From: Hydrocarboniphaga effusa AP103
GTDB taxonomy: Bacteria; Pseudomonadota; Gammaproteobacteria; Nevskiales; Nevskiaceae
Direction of reading: 5' to 3'
DNA: 64,000 nucleotides
Assembly: GCF_000271305.1 (NCBI RefSeq)
Contig: NZ_AKGD01000002.1
Location: forward strand, 124,001 to 188,000
Shown here: positions 8,985 to 17,692 of the stretch, piece by piece
Layout: every line of letters starts with the position of its first letter
How positions within the stretch are numbered: the stretch's first letter is position 1
The notes under the pieces: generated by a model
Databases searched by the model: none
Told to the model about the DNA's origin: nothing
What the model saw: only the letters and a program-made list of their open reading frames with translations
Translations under genes and position numbers: made by a program

Positions 8985-10688
8985 TCAGAACTGCTGGCCG
9001 GCCAGCGTCGAGAAATGTTCGGCGACCGGCCCGAGCGCGAGCGTCGGGAAATAGGTCAGCGCGCCGACGATGAGGATCACGCCGATCAGCAGCGCGACGA
9101 AGATCGCGCCATGCGTGGGGAACGTGCCGGCCGAAGGCGGAATGCGCTTCTTGGCCGCGAGCGAACCCGCGATCGCGAGGATAGGCACGATCGGCCCGAA
9201 GCGGCCGATCAGCATCGCGATGCCGAGCAGCGTGTCGTGAAAGGCCGTGTTCGCGGTGAGCCCCGCGAAGGCCGAGCCGTTGTTGCCGGTCGCCGAGGTG
9301 TAGGCGTAGAGCATTTCGGACAAGCCATGCGGCCCCGGATTCGCGAGCCCCGCGACGCCGACCGGCAGCGCGATCGCGAACGCGCCAAGCACGAGGATAC
9401 CGAGCGGCATCGGCATCAGCGCTGCGAACACCGCGAGCTTCATCTCGCGCGCTTCGATTTTCTTGCCGAGATATTCGGGCGTGCGGCCGACCATCAGGCC
9501 GGCGATGAACACCGTCAGCAGCGCGAACACGAGCATGCCGTAGAGGCCCGAGCCGACGCCGCCGAAGATCACTTCGCCGAGCTGGATCATCACCATCGGC
9601 ACCAGCCCGCCGAGCGCGGTGAAGCTGTCGTGCATGGCGTTGACCGCGCCGCAGGAAGCCGCCGTCGTGAACACCGCGTAGATCACTGAAGACAGCGTGC
9701 CGAAGCGCACTTCCTTGCCTTCCATGTTGGCGAGCGCCGGATCGACGCCGGAGGCGACCGCGAATGGATTGCCCTGGCTTTCGGCCCAGTAGCCAGCGCC
9801 GATCGCGAGCATCAGCGGGATGAGCATGGCCGCGAACAAGGCCCAGGCCTGGCGCCTGTCGGAGGCCATGCGGCCGAACAGAAACACCAGGCCGCCCGCG
9901 AGCCCGAGAATGCCGAGCATCTGCAACGCATTGCTGAGCGGCGTCGGGTTCTCGTACGGGTGCGCGGAGTTGACGTTGTAGTAGCCGCCGCCGTTGGTGC
10001 CGAGAATCTTGATCGCTTCCTGCGAGGCGACCGGACCTTGCACGAGCGTCTGCTGCGCGCCTTCGAGCGTGCTTGCGGACACGCTGGCTACCAGATTCTG
10101 CGGCACGCCCTGCCAGACCAGCAGCAGCGCGAACACGATCGAAAGCGGCAGCAGCACGTAGAGCACGGCGCGCGTCATGTCGACGTAGAAGTTGCCGACG
10201 CTCGAAGTTTCGCGACGCACCAGGCCGCGCACGAGCGCGAGCACCACGGCGATGCCGGTCGCGGGCGACAGGAAGTTCTGCACGGTGAGCCCGAAGGCCT
10301 GCGAGAACATCGACATCGTCGATTCGCCGCCGTAGGACTGCCAGTTGGTGTTGGTGACGAAGCTGATCGCGGTATTGAGCGCGAGATGCCAGGACAGTCC
10401 CGGCAGGCCGCCCGGATTGAGTGGCAGAAGATTTTGGAACTTGAGGATCGCGAACAGCAGCGCGATGCCGGCGCCGTTCACGGCGAGCAGGGCGCGTGCG
10501 TATTCGCTCCAGTTCTGCTCGCGCTGCGCATCGACTCCGCAGGCGCCGTAGACGAGGCGCTCGGGCAGGGCCAGCGCGCCGCCGCGATCGGGCGAGAGCA
10601 TGGCATGCAGGTAGCGGCCCGCGAGCGGACAGAGCACGAGCAACGCGGCGGCGTAGAACAGCAGCTGCAGCAGATCGGGCGCGTTCAT
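8985..10688 (-). CDS. kdpA: KdpA, potassium-channel-like subunit of the Kdp ATPase
   Basis: A 567-residue integral membrane protein with about ten hydrophobic helices and the four repeated selectivity-filter-like segments of the KdpA/Trk/Ktr superfamily, for example SFVTNTNWQSYGGE and ATGNNGSAF. It binds K+ and provides the entry path into the complex. The ATG at 10688 shares a base with the kdpF stop (ATGA arrangement) and gives the normal N-terminus MNAPDLLQ. A much longer in-frame extension upstream overlaps kdpF and the promoter and is not real. Confidence 0.96.
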   Translation of the reverse strand: MNAPDLLQLLFYAAALLVLCPLAGRYLHAMLSPDRGGALALPERLVYGACGVDAQREQNWSEYARALLAVNGAGIALLFAILKFQNLLPLNPGGLPGLSWHLALNTAISFVTNTNWQSYGGESTMSMFSQAFGLTVQNFLSPATGIAVVLALVRGLVRRETSSVGNFYVDMTRAVLYVLLPLSIVFALLLVWQGVPQNLVASVSASTLEGAQQTLVQGPVASQEAIKILGTNGGGYYNVNSAHPYENPTPLSNALQMLGILGLAGGLVFLFGRMASDRRQAWALFAAMLIPLMLAIGAGYWAESQGNPFAVASGVDPALANMEGKEVRFGTLSSVIYAVFTTAASCGAVNAMHDSFTALGGLVPMVMIQLGEVIFGGVGSGLYGMLVFALLTVFIAGLMVGRTPEYLGKKIEAREMKLAVFAALMPMPLGILVLGAFAIALPVGVAGLANPGPHGLSEMLYAYTSATGNNGSAFAGLTANTAFHDTLLGIAMLIGRFGPIVPILAIAGSLAAKKRIPPSAGTFPTHGAIFVALLIGVILIVGALTYFPTLALGPVAEHFSTLAGQQF

Positions 10689-10777
10689 CAGAACCGCTCC
10701 GCATGCAGCAGCGCGTAGAGCAGATAGGCCAGCAAGCCCATCGCGATCGTCCCGCCCCACCAGAATGCCAATGTCAT
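10688..10777 (-). CDS. kdpF: KdpF, 29-residue membrane subunit
   Basis: A tiny protein (MTLAFWWGGTIAMGLLAYLL followed by YALLHAERF) that is almost entirely one transmembrane helix, as expected for KdpF, which stabilises the KdpABC complex. AAGGGAC precedes its ATG. Its stop overlaps the kdpA start by one base. It is the first gene of the kdpFABC operon. Confidence 0.93.
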   Translation of the reverse strand: MTLAFWWGGTIAMGLLAYLLYALLHAERF

Positions 10778-10863
10778 GTGCCGTCCCTTTTTCGTTGAAG
10801 GTTGGGAGGGCGGCAGTATCGAAACCAGCGGCGCTAAGGCTCCATTCCGATCGGTGGCGCAGG

Positions 10864-10881
10864 ATGTAAAGAATGCATAAA
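10864..10881 (-). promoter_or_regulatory. Putative KdpE operator upstream of kdpF
   Basis: On the minus strand the sequence reads TTTATGCATTCTTTACAT. This closely resembles the E. coli KdpE site as I recall it (TTTATA and TTTACA halves separated by a T-rich spacer). It lies about 87 bases upstream of the kdpF ATG, a suitable activator distance. A weak -10 candidate (GATACT, minus strand, about 10816-10821) lies between. Assignment rests on motif likeness and position only. Confidence 0.65.
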
Positions 10882-10968
10882 GACACGACACGGGCCAGAG
10901 CCCCGAAATGCGGGCGCAACGGTCTTACACTGCGTACCCGTCCCGGATGCCGTTGCCGAATTCGCCGA

Positions 10969-11286
10969 ATGTCCAAGCCCCCACTTTCCATCGCCCGACC
11001 GCTGGCTGTGCTCGGCGGTGCCTGCCTGCTGCTGGCTGCCTGCGGAGGGCGCGATGTGCGCGACGAAGGGCCGATCACCTTCCAGCAATTCGAAGCCGCG
11101 GATGTCGATCACGACGGCAAACTGAGCAAGGCCGAACTCGAAGCCATCCCGGAGCTCGCACCCTATTTCGACAGGATGGATACCGATCACAGCGGTTTCC
11201 TGTCGTGGACCGAAGTCAGGGCGGGGCGCTTTCCGGTGTTTCGCATGCCGCGGCCCGGCGATAAGTCGGATGGAGAGTACCGATAG
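10969..11286 (+). CDS. EF-hand lipoprotein
   Basis: A 105-residue secreted protein. It has a signal peptide ending in the lipobox LLAAC (lipidated C25), then two EF-hand loops: D45-x-D47-x-D49-x-K51 ending at E56, and D71-x-D73-x-S75-x-F77 ending at E82. It is therefore probably an outer-membrane or periplasmic calcium-binding lipoprotein. Its partner and function are unknown. The ATG at 10969 is chosen because the signal peptide begins there. The gene is divergent from the kdp operon and shares the intergenic region with the putative KdpE site, so co-regulation is conceivable but unproven. Confidence 0.8.
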   Translation: MSKPPLSIARPLAVLGGACLLLAACGGRDVRDEGPITFQQFEAADVDHDGKLSKAELEAIPELAPYFDRMDTDHSGFLSWTEVRAGRFPVFRMPRPGDKSDGEYR

Positions 11287-11358
11287 CGATCGACGTGCTA
11301 TTTACGTTCCAAGCGAAACAATTTTAAATAAATGAGAACAGGCTAGGCCGGGACGCGA

Positions 11359-12426
11359 ATGAAATCGCTGCTGCTGGTTTTCTGTGTACTGATTGCGGTG
11401 ACGCTGCTGGCCCTGGGGCTGGCGGGCAAGAGACCGCGTCCCTCCGACGGCCGCTGGGTGCCGGTGAACGCCTCCGGCCGCGCCGGCCTCATCGTGCTCG
11501 CGATGACCGTCGCGCTGGCCGCGATCGCCTACCAGGCCGGCTGGATCTTCGCCCCGCGCGGAGCGACCAAGGTCTGGACTTCGGAGGCCGCGCCGCCCAT
11601 CGGCGGCGGCAACACGTCGCCGATGGTTCCGAAATCGCTCTGGAACGAAGCCGCGGTGGCCCAACAGGCCGCCGATGCGCGCCGGGCCGCGGGTATCGGC
11701 GACGAGCCAGGCTCGCCGGCCCAGGCGCCCACGCCCGAGGCCGCAGCCCAGCCGGCATCCGCAGGGCCGGCGGAATCGGAGCCGAGCCTGGCCCAGGTGA
11801 AAGCGCGATTGCAGGCCCAGGTGCCCCCATCGAATTCCACCACCCCGCTCGCCGCCGCCGGACCCGAGCCGCCGCCCTGCGATTGTGCGAATCGATCCGC
11901 GACGTCCGCCGCCCCGAAGACCAGGCCCGCCGCGGGTGGCGCTGCGTCCAGGCGCTCGACGCGGTCGACGGCGAGCCGATCGGTCGCCGCCGCGCGCGAC
12001 GGACGCGTCGATGTCTGCGACCTGCAGCGCCGCTACGGTACCGACCAGCTGTCGTATTACGGGCTGGCCGAATCCGGGCCGGGAGCGGTTTCGTCGGGCG
12101 CGTACGCGCGGCCCTCCGACAGCGCCGGCTCGGTGCTCGTGCGCAACCGACTGGGCCCTGCGCAGCGCGCCGAAGTGGTGCGTATCAGCATCGACGGCGG
12201 CGCTGCGGGCGAACTGCGGCTCGGCCCCGGCAAGACTTCCGGGTCGGTGCGCCTGCGCGTTGCGGCCGGCAGAGCGCGCTATCGCTTGAGCGGCTACACC
12301 GACTTCGCCGACGGCCGTCGCGTTCCGATCGCCGGCGAAGGCTGGATCGTCGAAGGCGACGTTTCGCTGCAGGTTCGCACCGCCGATGCGAGTGGCGGTG
12401 GAGCGCTGTATCTGGAGCCGGGCTGA
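11359..12426 (+). CDS. Unknown membrane protein with long proline/alanine-rich linker
   Basis: A 355-residue protein I do not recognise. Two hydrophobic segments lie at about residues 4-22 and 42-62. Between about 75 and 205 runs a low-complexity stretch rich in Ala, Pro, Ser and Arg, including a CDC and a later DVCDLQRRYG motif. The C-terminal 140 residues look like a small beta-rich domain, with alternating hydrophobics such as VVRISIDGG, SVRLRVAAG and EGDVSLQVRT. This suggests an inner-membrane anchor with a periplasmic domain. An AT-rich stretch at about 11320-11335 may be its promoter. Neighbours give no clue to its role. Confidence 0.6.
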   Translation: MKSLLLVFCVLIAVTLLALGLAGKRPRPSDGRWVPVNASGRAGLIVLAMTVALAAIAYQAGWIFAPRGATKVWTSEAAPPIGGGNTSPMVPKSLWNEAAVAQQAADARRAAGIGDEPGSPAQAPTPEAAAQPASAGPAESEPSLAQVKARLQAQVPPSNSTTPLAAAGPEPPPCDCANRSATSAAPKTRPAAGGAASRRSTRSTASRSVAAARDGRVDVCDLQRRYGTDQLSYYGLAESGPGAVSSGAYARPSDSAGSVLVRNRLGPAQRAEVVRISIDGGAAGELRLGPGKTSGSVRLRVAAGRARYRLSGYTDFADGRRVPIAGEGWIVEGDVSLQVRTADASGGGALYLEPG

Positions 12427-12440
12427 GCAACTCCGCTTAA

Positions 12441-12516
12441 GCTGCTGCGCTCCGCGTCTCGCACGAGGGCGATGCTCGCAATCCACATTCGATCTGCATT
12501 CGCTCACGACGCCTGA
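12441..12516. repeat. Dispersed repeat, copy A
   Basis: Three blocks, GCTGCTGCGCTC (12441-12452), GGGCGATGCTCGCAATCC (12467-12484) and TTCGCTCACGACGCCTGA (12499-12516), recur in the same order downstream of the lytic transglycosylase gene at 17693-17856. Both copies lie just after a stop codon. Confidence 0.65.
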
Positions 12517-12556
12517 ACGAAGTTTCCCAGTGAACTTTCATCCCAAGGGAATACCC

Positions 12557-12880
12557 ATGTCCGACCTGCTCAAGCTCATGCTCGCCACGATCATCGCGTT
12601 GTCGATGGCGGGCTGCTCCCACCGGAAAACACAGGTGGCTGCCTCGCCCGAGGTGGTCATCGAGGCCATCGACGTCGGTGACGATGTTTCGATCACGAGC
12701 AAGAACGGCAAGCTGCACCGCTTCATCGTGACGCGCATGACCAACAAGGCGCTCTACGGCGACGGCTACAAGGTCACCTATGGCGAGATGAGCAGCTTCG
12801 AGATCAAGAAGAAGGCCAAGAAGCGAAAGGACGGGCCTGAGCCTGTCGATCTCGACGCGGAGCCCGCGACGGCTCCGTAA
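12557..12880 (+). CDS. Small lipoprotein of unknown function
   Basis: A 107-residue protein with a short signal peptide and lipobox SMAGC (C20). The remainder is a compact domain with beta-strand character (DDVSITSKNGKLHRFIVTRMT) and a lysine-rich, then acidic tail. I do not recognise the family. The ATG at 12557 is preferred over an upstream in-frame start because the signal peptide begins there. It is a standalone gene between two minus/plus neighbours, with no obvious operon partner. Confidence 0.65.
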   Translation: MSDLLKLMLATIIALSMAGCSHRKTQVAASPEVVIEAIDVGDDVSITSKNGKLHRFIVTRMTNKALYGDGYKVTYGEMSSFEIKKKAKKRKDGPEPVDLDAEPATAP

Positions 12881-12917
12881 GCGCTCCGCAGGGGGCGCCG
12901 ACGAGCCGGGCGCGCGC

Positions 12918-14330
12918 TCAGCCGGCGGTCGCCAGCGGCCGGGCCAGCTCGCGAAGCGAGCGCTGCAATACCGCCGACAGCGCGGCCACGTGCCGGCGCA
13001 GTTCGGGTACCGCGGTGGCCTCCCAATGCTGGGCGCGCAGGAACGGGCCGACGTAGTGCAGCACCGGCGACGGGCGCCCGTCCTGGCCGACGAGCCGGTA
13101 GTCGCCGTCGACGATCAGGCCGAGTCCGAGCTCGTCGGGCGTCAGCAGGCCGTCGTCGCGCAGCTGGGCGATCAGCGCTTCGCCGGTCGTGCGCGTATCG
13201 CTTTCCGGCCCCGTGCAATTGATCACGCAGCCGACGCCCAGGCGCTCGATGCGGTCGCCGCCGCGCGGCTTCCAGAGCACCTCGACGCCGTCGGCGTGAT
13301 CCTCGTAGCCGGTCACGCGCCCGGCGAGCACCTGCAGGTCGCCGTCGGCGCGTTCGGCGTCGAGCAGCCGGCCGAGCGCCGGGGCGCAGCGATGGCGATG
13401 CGTATCCCAGAAGGTGCGCAGATGACGGATGAAACGGCGCCGTTCCTGGGTCGACAGCGCCTGCCAGAGCGTCGGCGTCGCCGCGCGCAGGCTGCCGATG
13501 ATGTCGCGCCAGTCGACGTCCGCGCTGCGTGCGAGCTCGAGTTCCTGGCGCAGCCCGCGCAGGTAGTCGGCCGCGTTCGGCGTGGCGGGCAGGCGCTTGG
13601 GCAGGCCGCTGGTGTAGACCGGGTGGATTTCGAGTTCGCGATGCGGCTGCGGCAGCAGGCCGCGACGCGACAGCGCGTAGATCGGCGCGTGATGGCCGCG
13701 CGCGCGCAGGCTCAGCAGGGTGTCGAGCATGGTCAGGCCGGTGCCGATCAGAAATGCCGGCTCGTCAGGCTTGACCACGTAGAGCGCATCGGCACGCCAG
13801 GGGTCGCGCACGTAGCGCGGGTGGCTGTAGAAGCCCTCGTATTCGGGCGCCACGCGCGGATCGGCCGGGGCGAAGTTGCCGAGCGCGAGCACCACGCGAT
13901 CGGCTTCGATCACCCGGCGCGGCTTGAAGTGCACGCGGGCCCCTTCGCCGACCACTTCGATGCGCTCGACGTCGCCGACCATGGGCCGGTATTCGCTGCC
14001 CGCGGGTGCGGCGCGCGCGGCTTCGCGCGTGATCCATTCGAGGTAATCGCCGAACAGCCGGCGCGAGACGAAGCTGTTGGCCGACAGCTCCGGGTCTTCG
14101 CGCCGGGCGTAGCGCAGGAAGCTGTCGTCGTCGTCCGGAAACGCGCTCATGCGCCCGGCCGGCACGTTGAGCACGTGCTCGTCGGTGCGCGTGCCGTAGG
14201 CCAGGCCGCGGGCCATCAGGCCCGAGCGGTTGATCAGCACCACGCGCAGCGGTTCGCTGGCCTGGCGCAGCAACTGGGCGGCTGTGACGGCGCCGCAAAA
14301 GCCGGCTCCGATGATGACGACGGTCTTCAT
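12918..14330 (-). CDS. FAD/NAD(P)-binding protein (FAD-NAD(P)-binding, PF13454-like)
   Basis: A 470-residue flavoprotein beginning with a Rossmann dinucleotide motif VVIIGAGFCG (G8, G10, G13). The following VLNVPAGRMSAFPDDD block and a later second nucleotide-binding region (AFLIGTGLTMLDTL) are typical of the FAD-NAD(P)-binding family of uncharacterised oxidoreductases, related in fold to lysine/ornithine hydroxylases. It is probably soluble and cytoplasmic. The substrate is unknown. About 240 bases separate it from the upstream pip gene on the same strand, so it may have its own promoter. Confidence 0.8.
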   Translation of the reverse strand: MKTVVIIGAGFCGAVTAAQLLRQASEPLRVVLINRSGLMARGLAYGTRTDEHVLNVPAGRMSAFPDDDDSFLRYARREDPELSANSFVSRRLFGDYLEWITREAARAAPAGSEYRPMVGDVERIEVVGEGARVHFKPRRVIEADRVVLALGNFAPADPRVAPEYEGFYSHPRYVRDPWRADALYVVKPDEPAFLIGTGLTMLDTLLSLRARGHHAPIYALSRRGLLPQPHRELEIHPVYTSGLPKRLPATPNAADYLRGLRQELELARSADVDWRDIIGSLRAATPTLWQALSTQERRRFIRHLRTFWDTHRHRCAPALGRLLDAERADGDLQVLAGRVTGYEDHADGVEVLWKPRGGDRIERLGVGCVINCTGPESDTRTTGEALIAQLRDDGLLTPDELGLGLIVDGDYRLVGQDGRPSPVLHYVGPFLRAQHWEATAVPELRRHVAALSAVLQRSLRELARPLATAG

Positions 14331-14569
14331 GTGGGTTCCATTCGAGGTCGGGCCCGATGCCTGGCAACCAAGCCAGTCAGATTAGGCGTGGACTGTTGCA
14401 GCGTATCGATCGCAACGATGAGTGCACCAATATCGAAACCGTCTAAAAACGCCGCTCCAGGTGAATTTGCGCCGCATTTCCGTCATAAGGCCTTGCGAAT
14501 GCGCGGGGCAGATCGGGCCGTCGTAGGGCCTGGCTCGACCGTCCCGCGAGGGCTTCGGCCACGCGTGCC

Positions 14570-15517
14570 CTACAGCGAGGCAAAGCGCTCGGTTGCCGCG
14601 ACCAGCCTCGACAGCACGCCCGGCTCGCTCGCCGCGTGGCCGGCGTCGCCGACGATCTGCAGGTCGGCCTCGGGCCAGGCACGGTGCAGATCCCAGGCCG
14701 ACTTGATCGGGCAGACCACGTCGTAGCGGCCCTGCACGATCACGCCCGGAATGTGGCGGATGCGGTAGGCATCTTCGAGCAGCTGGTTCGGCGAGCGGAA
14801 GAAGCCGTTGTTGACGAAGTAATGGCACTCGATGCGCGCGAAGGCCTCGGCGAAGTGGTCCTCGCCGAAGCGGGCGACCATGTCGCGGCTCGGCAGCAGC
14901 TTGCTGGTCGCGCCTTCCCAGATGCTCCAGGCGCGCGCGGCCTCGCGACGCACCTGGACATCGTCGCTGGTCAGCCGGCGGTGATAGGCGTGCAGCAGGT
15001 CGTCGCGCTCCTCGCGCGGAATCGGCTTGAGGTAATGCTCCCAGGCATCCGGGAACAGCCAGTTGGCGCCCTCCTGGTAGAACCAGCGGATCTCCTCCGG
15101 GCGCAGCAGGAAGATGCCGCGCAGCACCAGCGCGCGCACCGCGTCCGGGTGCGTCTGCGCGTAGGCCAGCGCGAGGGTCGAGCCCCACGATCCGCCGAAC
15201 ACCACCCAGCGCTCGATGCCGAGCAGCCCGCGGATGCGCTCGATGTCGGCGACCAGGTCCCAGGTGGTGTTGTCGCGCAGCTCGGCATGCGGCTTCGAGC
15301 GGCCGCAGCCGCGCTGGTCGAACAGCACGATGCGGTAGAGCTGCGGGTTGAAGAACTGACGATGCCAGGGCTCGGTGCCGCCGCCCGGACCGCCGTGGAC
15401 GAACACCACCGGCTTGCCGCGCGGGTTGCCGCATTCCTCGATGTAGATCTCGTGCAGCTCCGAGACCTTGAGACGGTGCGTGCGGTACGGCTCGACGGCA
15501 GGATAAGGCTGGCCCAT
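14570..15517 (-). CDS. pip: Prolyl iminopeptidase (alpha/beta hydrolase)
   Basis: A 315-residue enzyme that removes N-terminal proline from peptides in the cytoplasm. The HGGPGGG oxyanion loop (41-47), the nucleophile S110 in GGSWGS, D266 in GRYD and H294 in DAGHAASEP give a full catalytic triad. Length and motifs match the monomeric S33 Pip family. The N-terminus (YPAVEPYRTHRLKVSELHEI) is also typical, supporting the ATG at 15517. It is divergent from the lytic transglycosylase gene. Confidence 0.95.
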   Translation of the reverse strand: MGQPYPAVEPYRTHRLKVSELHEIYIEECGNPRGKPVVFVHGGPGGGTEPWHRQFFNPQLYRIVLFDQRGCGRSKPHAELRDNTTWDLVADIERIRGLLGIERWVVFGGSWGSTLALAYAQTHPDAVRALVLRGIFLLRPEEIRWFYQEGANWLFPDAWEHYLKPIPREERDDLLHAYHRRLTSDDVQVRREAARAWSIWEGATSKLLPSRDMVARFGEDHFAEAFARIECHYFVNNGFFRSPNQLLEDAYRIRHIPGVIVQGRYDVVCPIKSAWDLHRAWPEADLQIVGDAGHAASEPGVLSRLVAATERFASL

Positions 15518-15754
15518 GGCAGGTCTTGGAGGCTTGCTGAAGATGCGGGTGGCCGGCCGGATGCGGGTGACAGGCCGCTCGTGATTTTCGATATCGACGT
15601 GTCGGTAGCTTATCCCAGGCGCTCGCCCGTTCCGACCGCGAAACCGTCCTGATCGCGGCCACGGTCTATAGGCTGAGGCGCTTGCACGTGCTTGTTGCGG
15701 AACAGCATTTGTTCATCCGGGAGGCCTGGGCTAGCATCGTTCGGTGAGCTTCCC

Positions 15755-15771
15755 GCCGGCCTTCGGCCGGC
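15755..15771 (+). promoter_or_regulatory. Hairpin in the leader of the lytic transglycosylase gene
   Basis: GCCGGCC and GGCCGGC arms surround a TTC loop, 20 bases before the chosen GTG start. It could mask the ribosome site or end an upstream transcript, although no T-run follows. Function unknown. Confidence 0.4.
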
Positions 15772-15790
15772 CTCGCACCCGGGGTTTTCA

Positions 15791-17677
15791 GTGCAAAGGA
15801 TTCATTGGTTTTCCACGCTGCTGCTGGGTTTCGCGGCGGCATCGAGCGCCCAGCAGGCGGCGCAGCCGGCACCCGCGGAAGCCGCGCCGCTGAGCGCGCC
15901 GGTCGGCACCGATCCGGTCGTAACGCAGCCTGCCGCCGCTGTCGAAGCCGTGACGAATGTTGTCGATCGGGCCGCCGATGCGGCCGAACCTGCGGCGCCG
16001 GCCGAGGCCGCCGAAGCGCCCGGCCAGGCGCCCGTGCAGGCGGTGGTGCCGGGCACGCCGGCGGCTGCCACTGCGGCGGTCGCCGGCAGCACCGCCCCGC
16101 GCGAAGGCAAGATACCGGCGCTCGATTCCAGGCTGTTTCCGCGCTACGACTCGCTCCAGCCCAAGGTCGCGTTCTGGACCAAGGTGTTCGGTCAGTATTC
16201 CGAGAACCAGAGCGCCATCCACTCGTCGACCTACCCGAACAAGGTATTCGAGGTGCTCGATTTCCGCGCCGACGCGATGCGCCTCGACAAGCTCGCGCTC
16301 GCCAGGCTCAAGAACGACGAGGAGACCCGGGCCAAGGCGCGCTACAACCGCCTGCTCGAAGAAGTCGACAGGCTGCGCGACAGCCCGCAGCAACTCAACG
16401 AAGAACAGCGCCGCGTCTGGCAGCTCTATGCCGATGTCCCGGGCGAGCGCCGCTTCCGCGATGCGGTCGGCACCCTGCGCGCCCAGCGAGGGCTCAAGGA
16501 GCGCACCGCGCTCGCGCTCGAGACTTCGGGCAAGTACATGCCGGCGATGGAAAGCATCTTCCGCAGCTACGGCCTGCCGGTGCAGCTCACCCGGCTGCCG
16601 TTGGTGGAGTCGAGCTTCAACGTCGAGGCCTATTCCAAGGTCGGCGCGGCCGGCCTGTGGCAGTTCATGCCTTCGTCCGCGAAGATCTATATGCGCTTGA
16701 ACGAGGTCGTCGACGATCGTCGCGACCCATGGACCAGCACCGACGCCGCCGCCCGCCATCTGCGCGACGACTACAACGCGTTGGGCGCCTGGCCGCTCGC
16801 GCTGACCGCGTACAACCACGGCCGCGGCGGCATCGCGCGCGGCCTGCAGAAGGTCAACGGCAACACGCTGCCCGACCTGATCGCGCGCTACGACGCCAAG
16901 AGCTTCGGCTTCGCCTCGCAGAACTTCTATGCGGAATTCCTCGCCGCCTCCGACGTCGAGCGCGAATGGAAGACGCATTTCGGCGAGCAACTGCAACGCA
17001 ATGCGCCGCTGCGCTACGACACCGTCGAGACCAAGCACTACGTGCCGTACGAAACCCTGCGCCGGCTCTGCGACGCCGACGATGAGGTGTTCCGCAAGCT
17101 CAATCCGGCGTACCGGCCCGAGGTCATCGAAGGCAAGCTCTACGTGCCGCCGGGCCATGTGATCCGCATTCCGGCCGGACATGCGAGCGCGTTCAACGTC
17201 GGCTACGCCAAGCTCGGCAGCAGTGAGCGCTTCGACAGCCAGCGCAGTTTCTTTCTGTTGCACAAGGTCGCCAAGGGCGAATCGCTCGGCAAGATCGCCA
17301 AGCAGTACGGCACCAGCGTCGCCTCCATCAAGAGCGCGAGCGGGCTCAAGAACGACAGCGTGCGGATCGGCCAGCTACTCAAGGTGCCGCCGCGCGAGGA
17401 GCGCCGGCCGGGGCCGGTGATCGTGGCGGTGGGCGAATCCAAGCCCAGTCTCACGCGCGCCGAAACCGCAGCCGTCGAGGCCGAGCGCCGCGAGCAGGCC
17501 AGGCCGGCCGCCAGGAGCAAGCCCAAGGCACCGCGCACGCACAAGGTGCGCTCGGGACAGACGCTCAGCAGCATCGCCAAGCAGTACAAGGTCAGCGTGA
17601 ATTCGCTGCGCGATGCCAACGGCATCGACGGCAGTCATCTGGCCGTTGGGCAAAAGCTGCGCATTCCGGCGAGCTGA
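15791..17677 (+). CDS. mltD: MltD-like membrane-bound lytic murein transglycosylase with two LysM domains
   Basis: A 628-residue envelope enzyme cleaving peptidoglycan glycan strands with 1,6-anhydro product formation. From the GTG at 15791 it starts with a signal peptide (RIHWFSTLLLGFAAASSAQQ). An Ala/Pro-rich linker of about 110 residues follows, then the SLT domain with catalytic E273 in LPLVESSFN and the companion motifs GLWQFMP and AYNHGRGG. Two LysM peptidoglycan-binding repeats lie near residues 487-535 and 583-628. An ATG 99 bases upstream would place 33 non-hydrophobic residues before the signal peptide, so the GTG is preferred. There is no lipobox, unlike E. coli MltD. Confidence 0.88.
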   Translation: MQRIHWFSTLLLGFAAASSAQQAAQPAPAEAAPLSAPVGTDPVVTQPAAAVEAVTNVVDRAADAAEPAAPAEAAEAPGQAPVQAVVPGTPAAATAAVAGSTAPREGKIPALDSRLFPRYDSLQPKVAFWTKVFGQYSENQSAIHSSTYPNKVFEVLDFRADAMRLDKLALARLKNDEETRAKARYNRLLEEVDRLRDSPQQLNEEQRRVWQLYADVPGERRFRDAVGTLRAQRGLKERTALALETSGKYMPAMESIFRSYGLPVQLTRLPLVESSFNVEAYSKVGAAGLWQFMPSSAKIYMRLNEVVDDRRDPWTSTDAAARHLRDDYNALGAWPLALTAYNHGRGGIARGLQKVNGNTLPDLIARYDAKSFGFASQNFYAEFLAASDVEREWKTHFGEQLQRNAPLRYDTVETKHYVPYETLRRLCDADDEVFRKLNPAYRPEVIEGKLYVPPGHVIRIPAGHASAFNVGYAKLGSSERFDSQRSFFLLHKVAKGESLGKIAKQYGTSVASIKSASGLKNDSVRIGQLLKVPPREERRPGPVIVAVGESKPSLTRAETAAVEAERREQARPAARSKPKAPRTHKVRSGQTLSSIAKQYKVSVNSLRDANGIDGSHLAVGQKLRIPAS

Positions 17678-17692
17678 GAACACCCCGACTCA

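Noticed and set aside
8985-11078. Extended 697-codon version of kdpA
   Set aside because: The extra 130 codons overlap kdpF and the promoter region; the ATG sharing a base with the kdpF stop gives the normal KdpA N-terminus.
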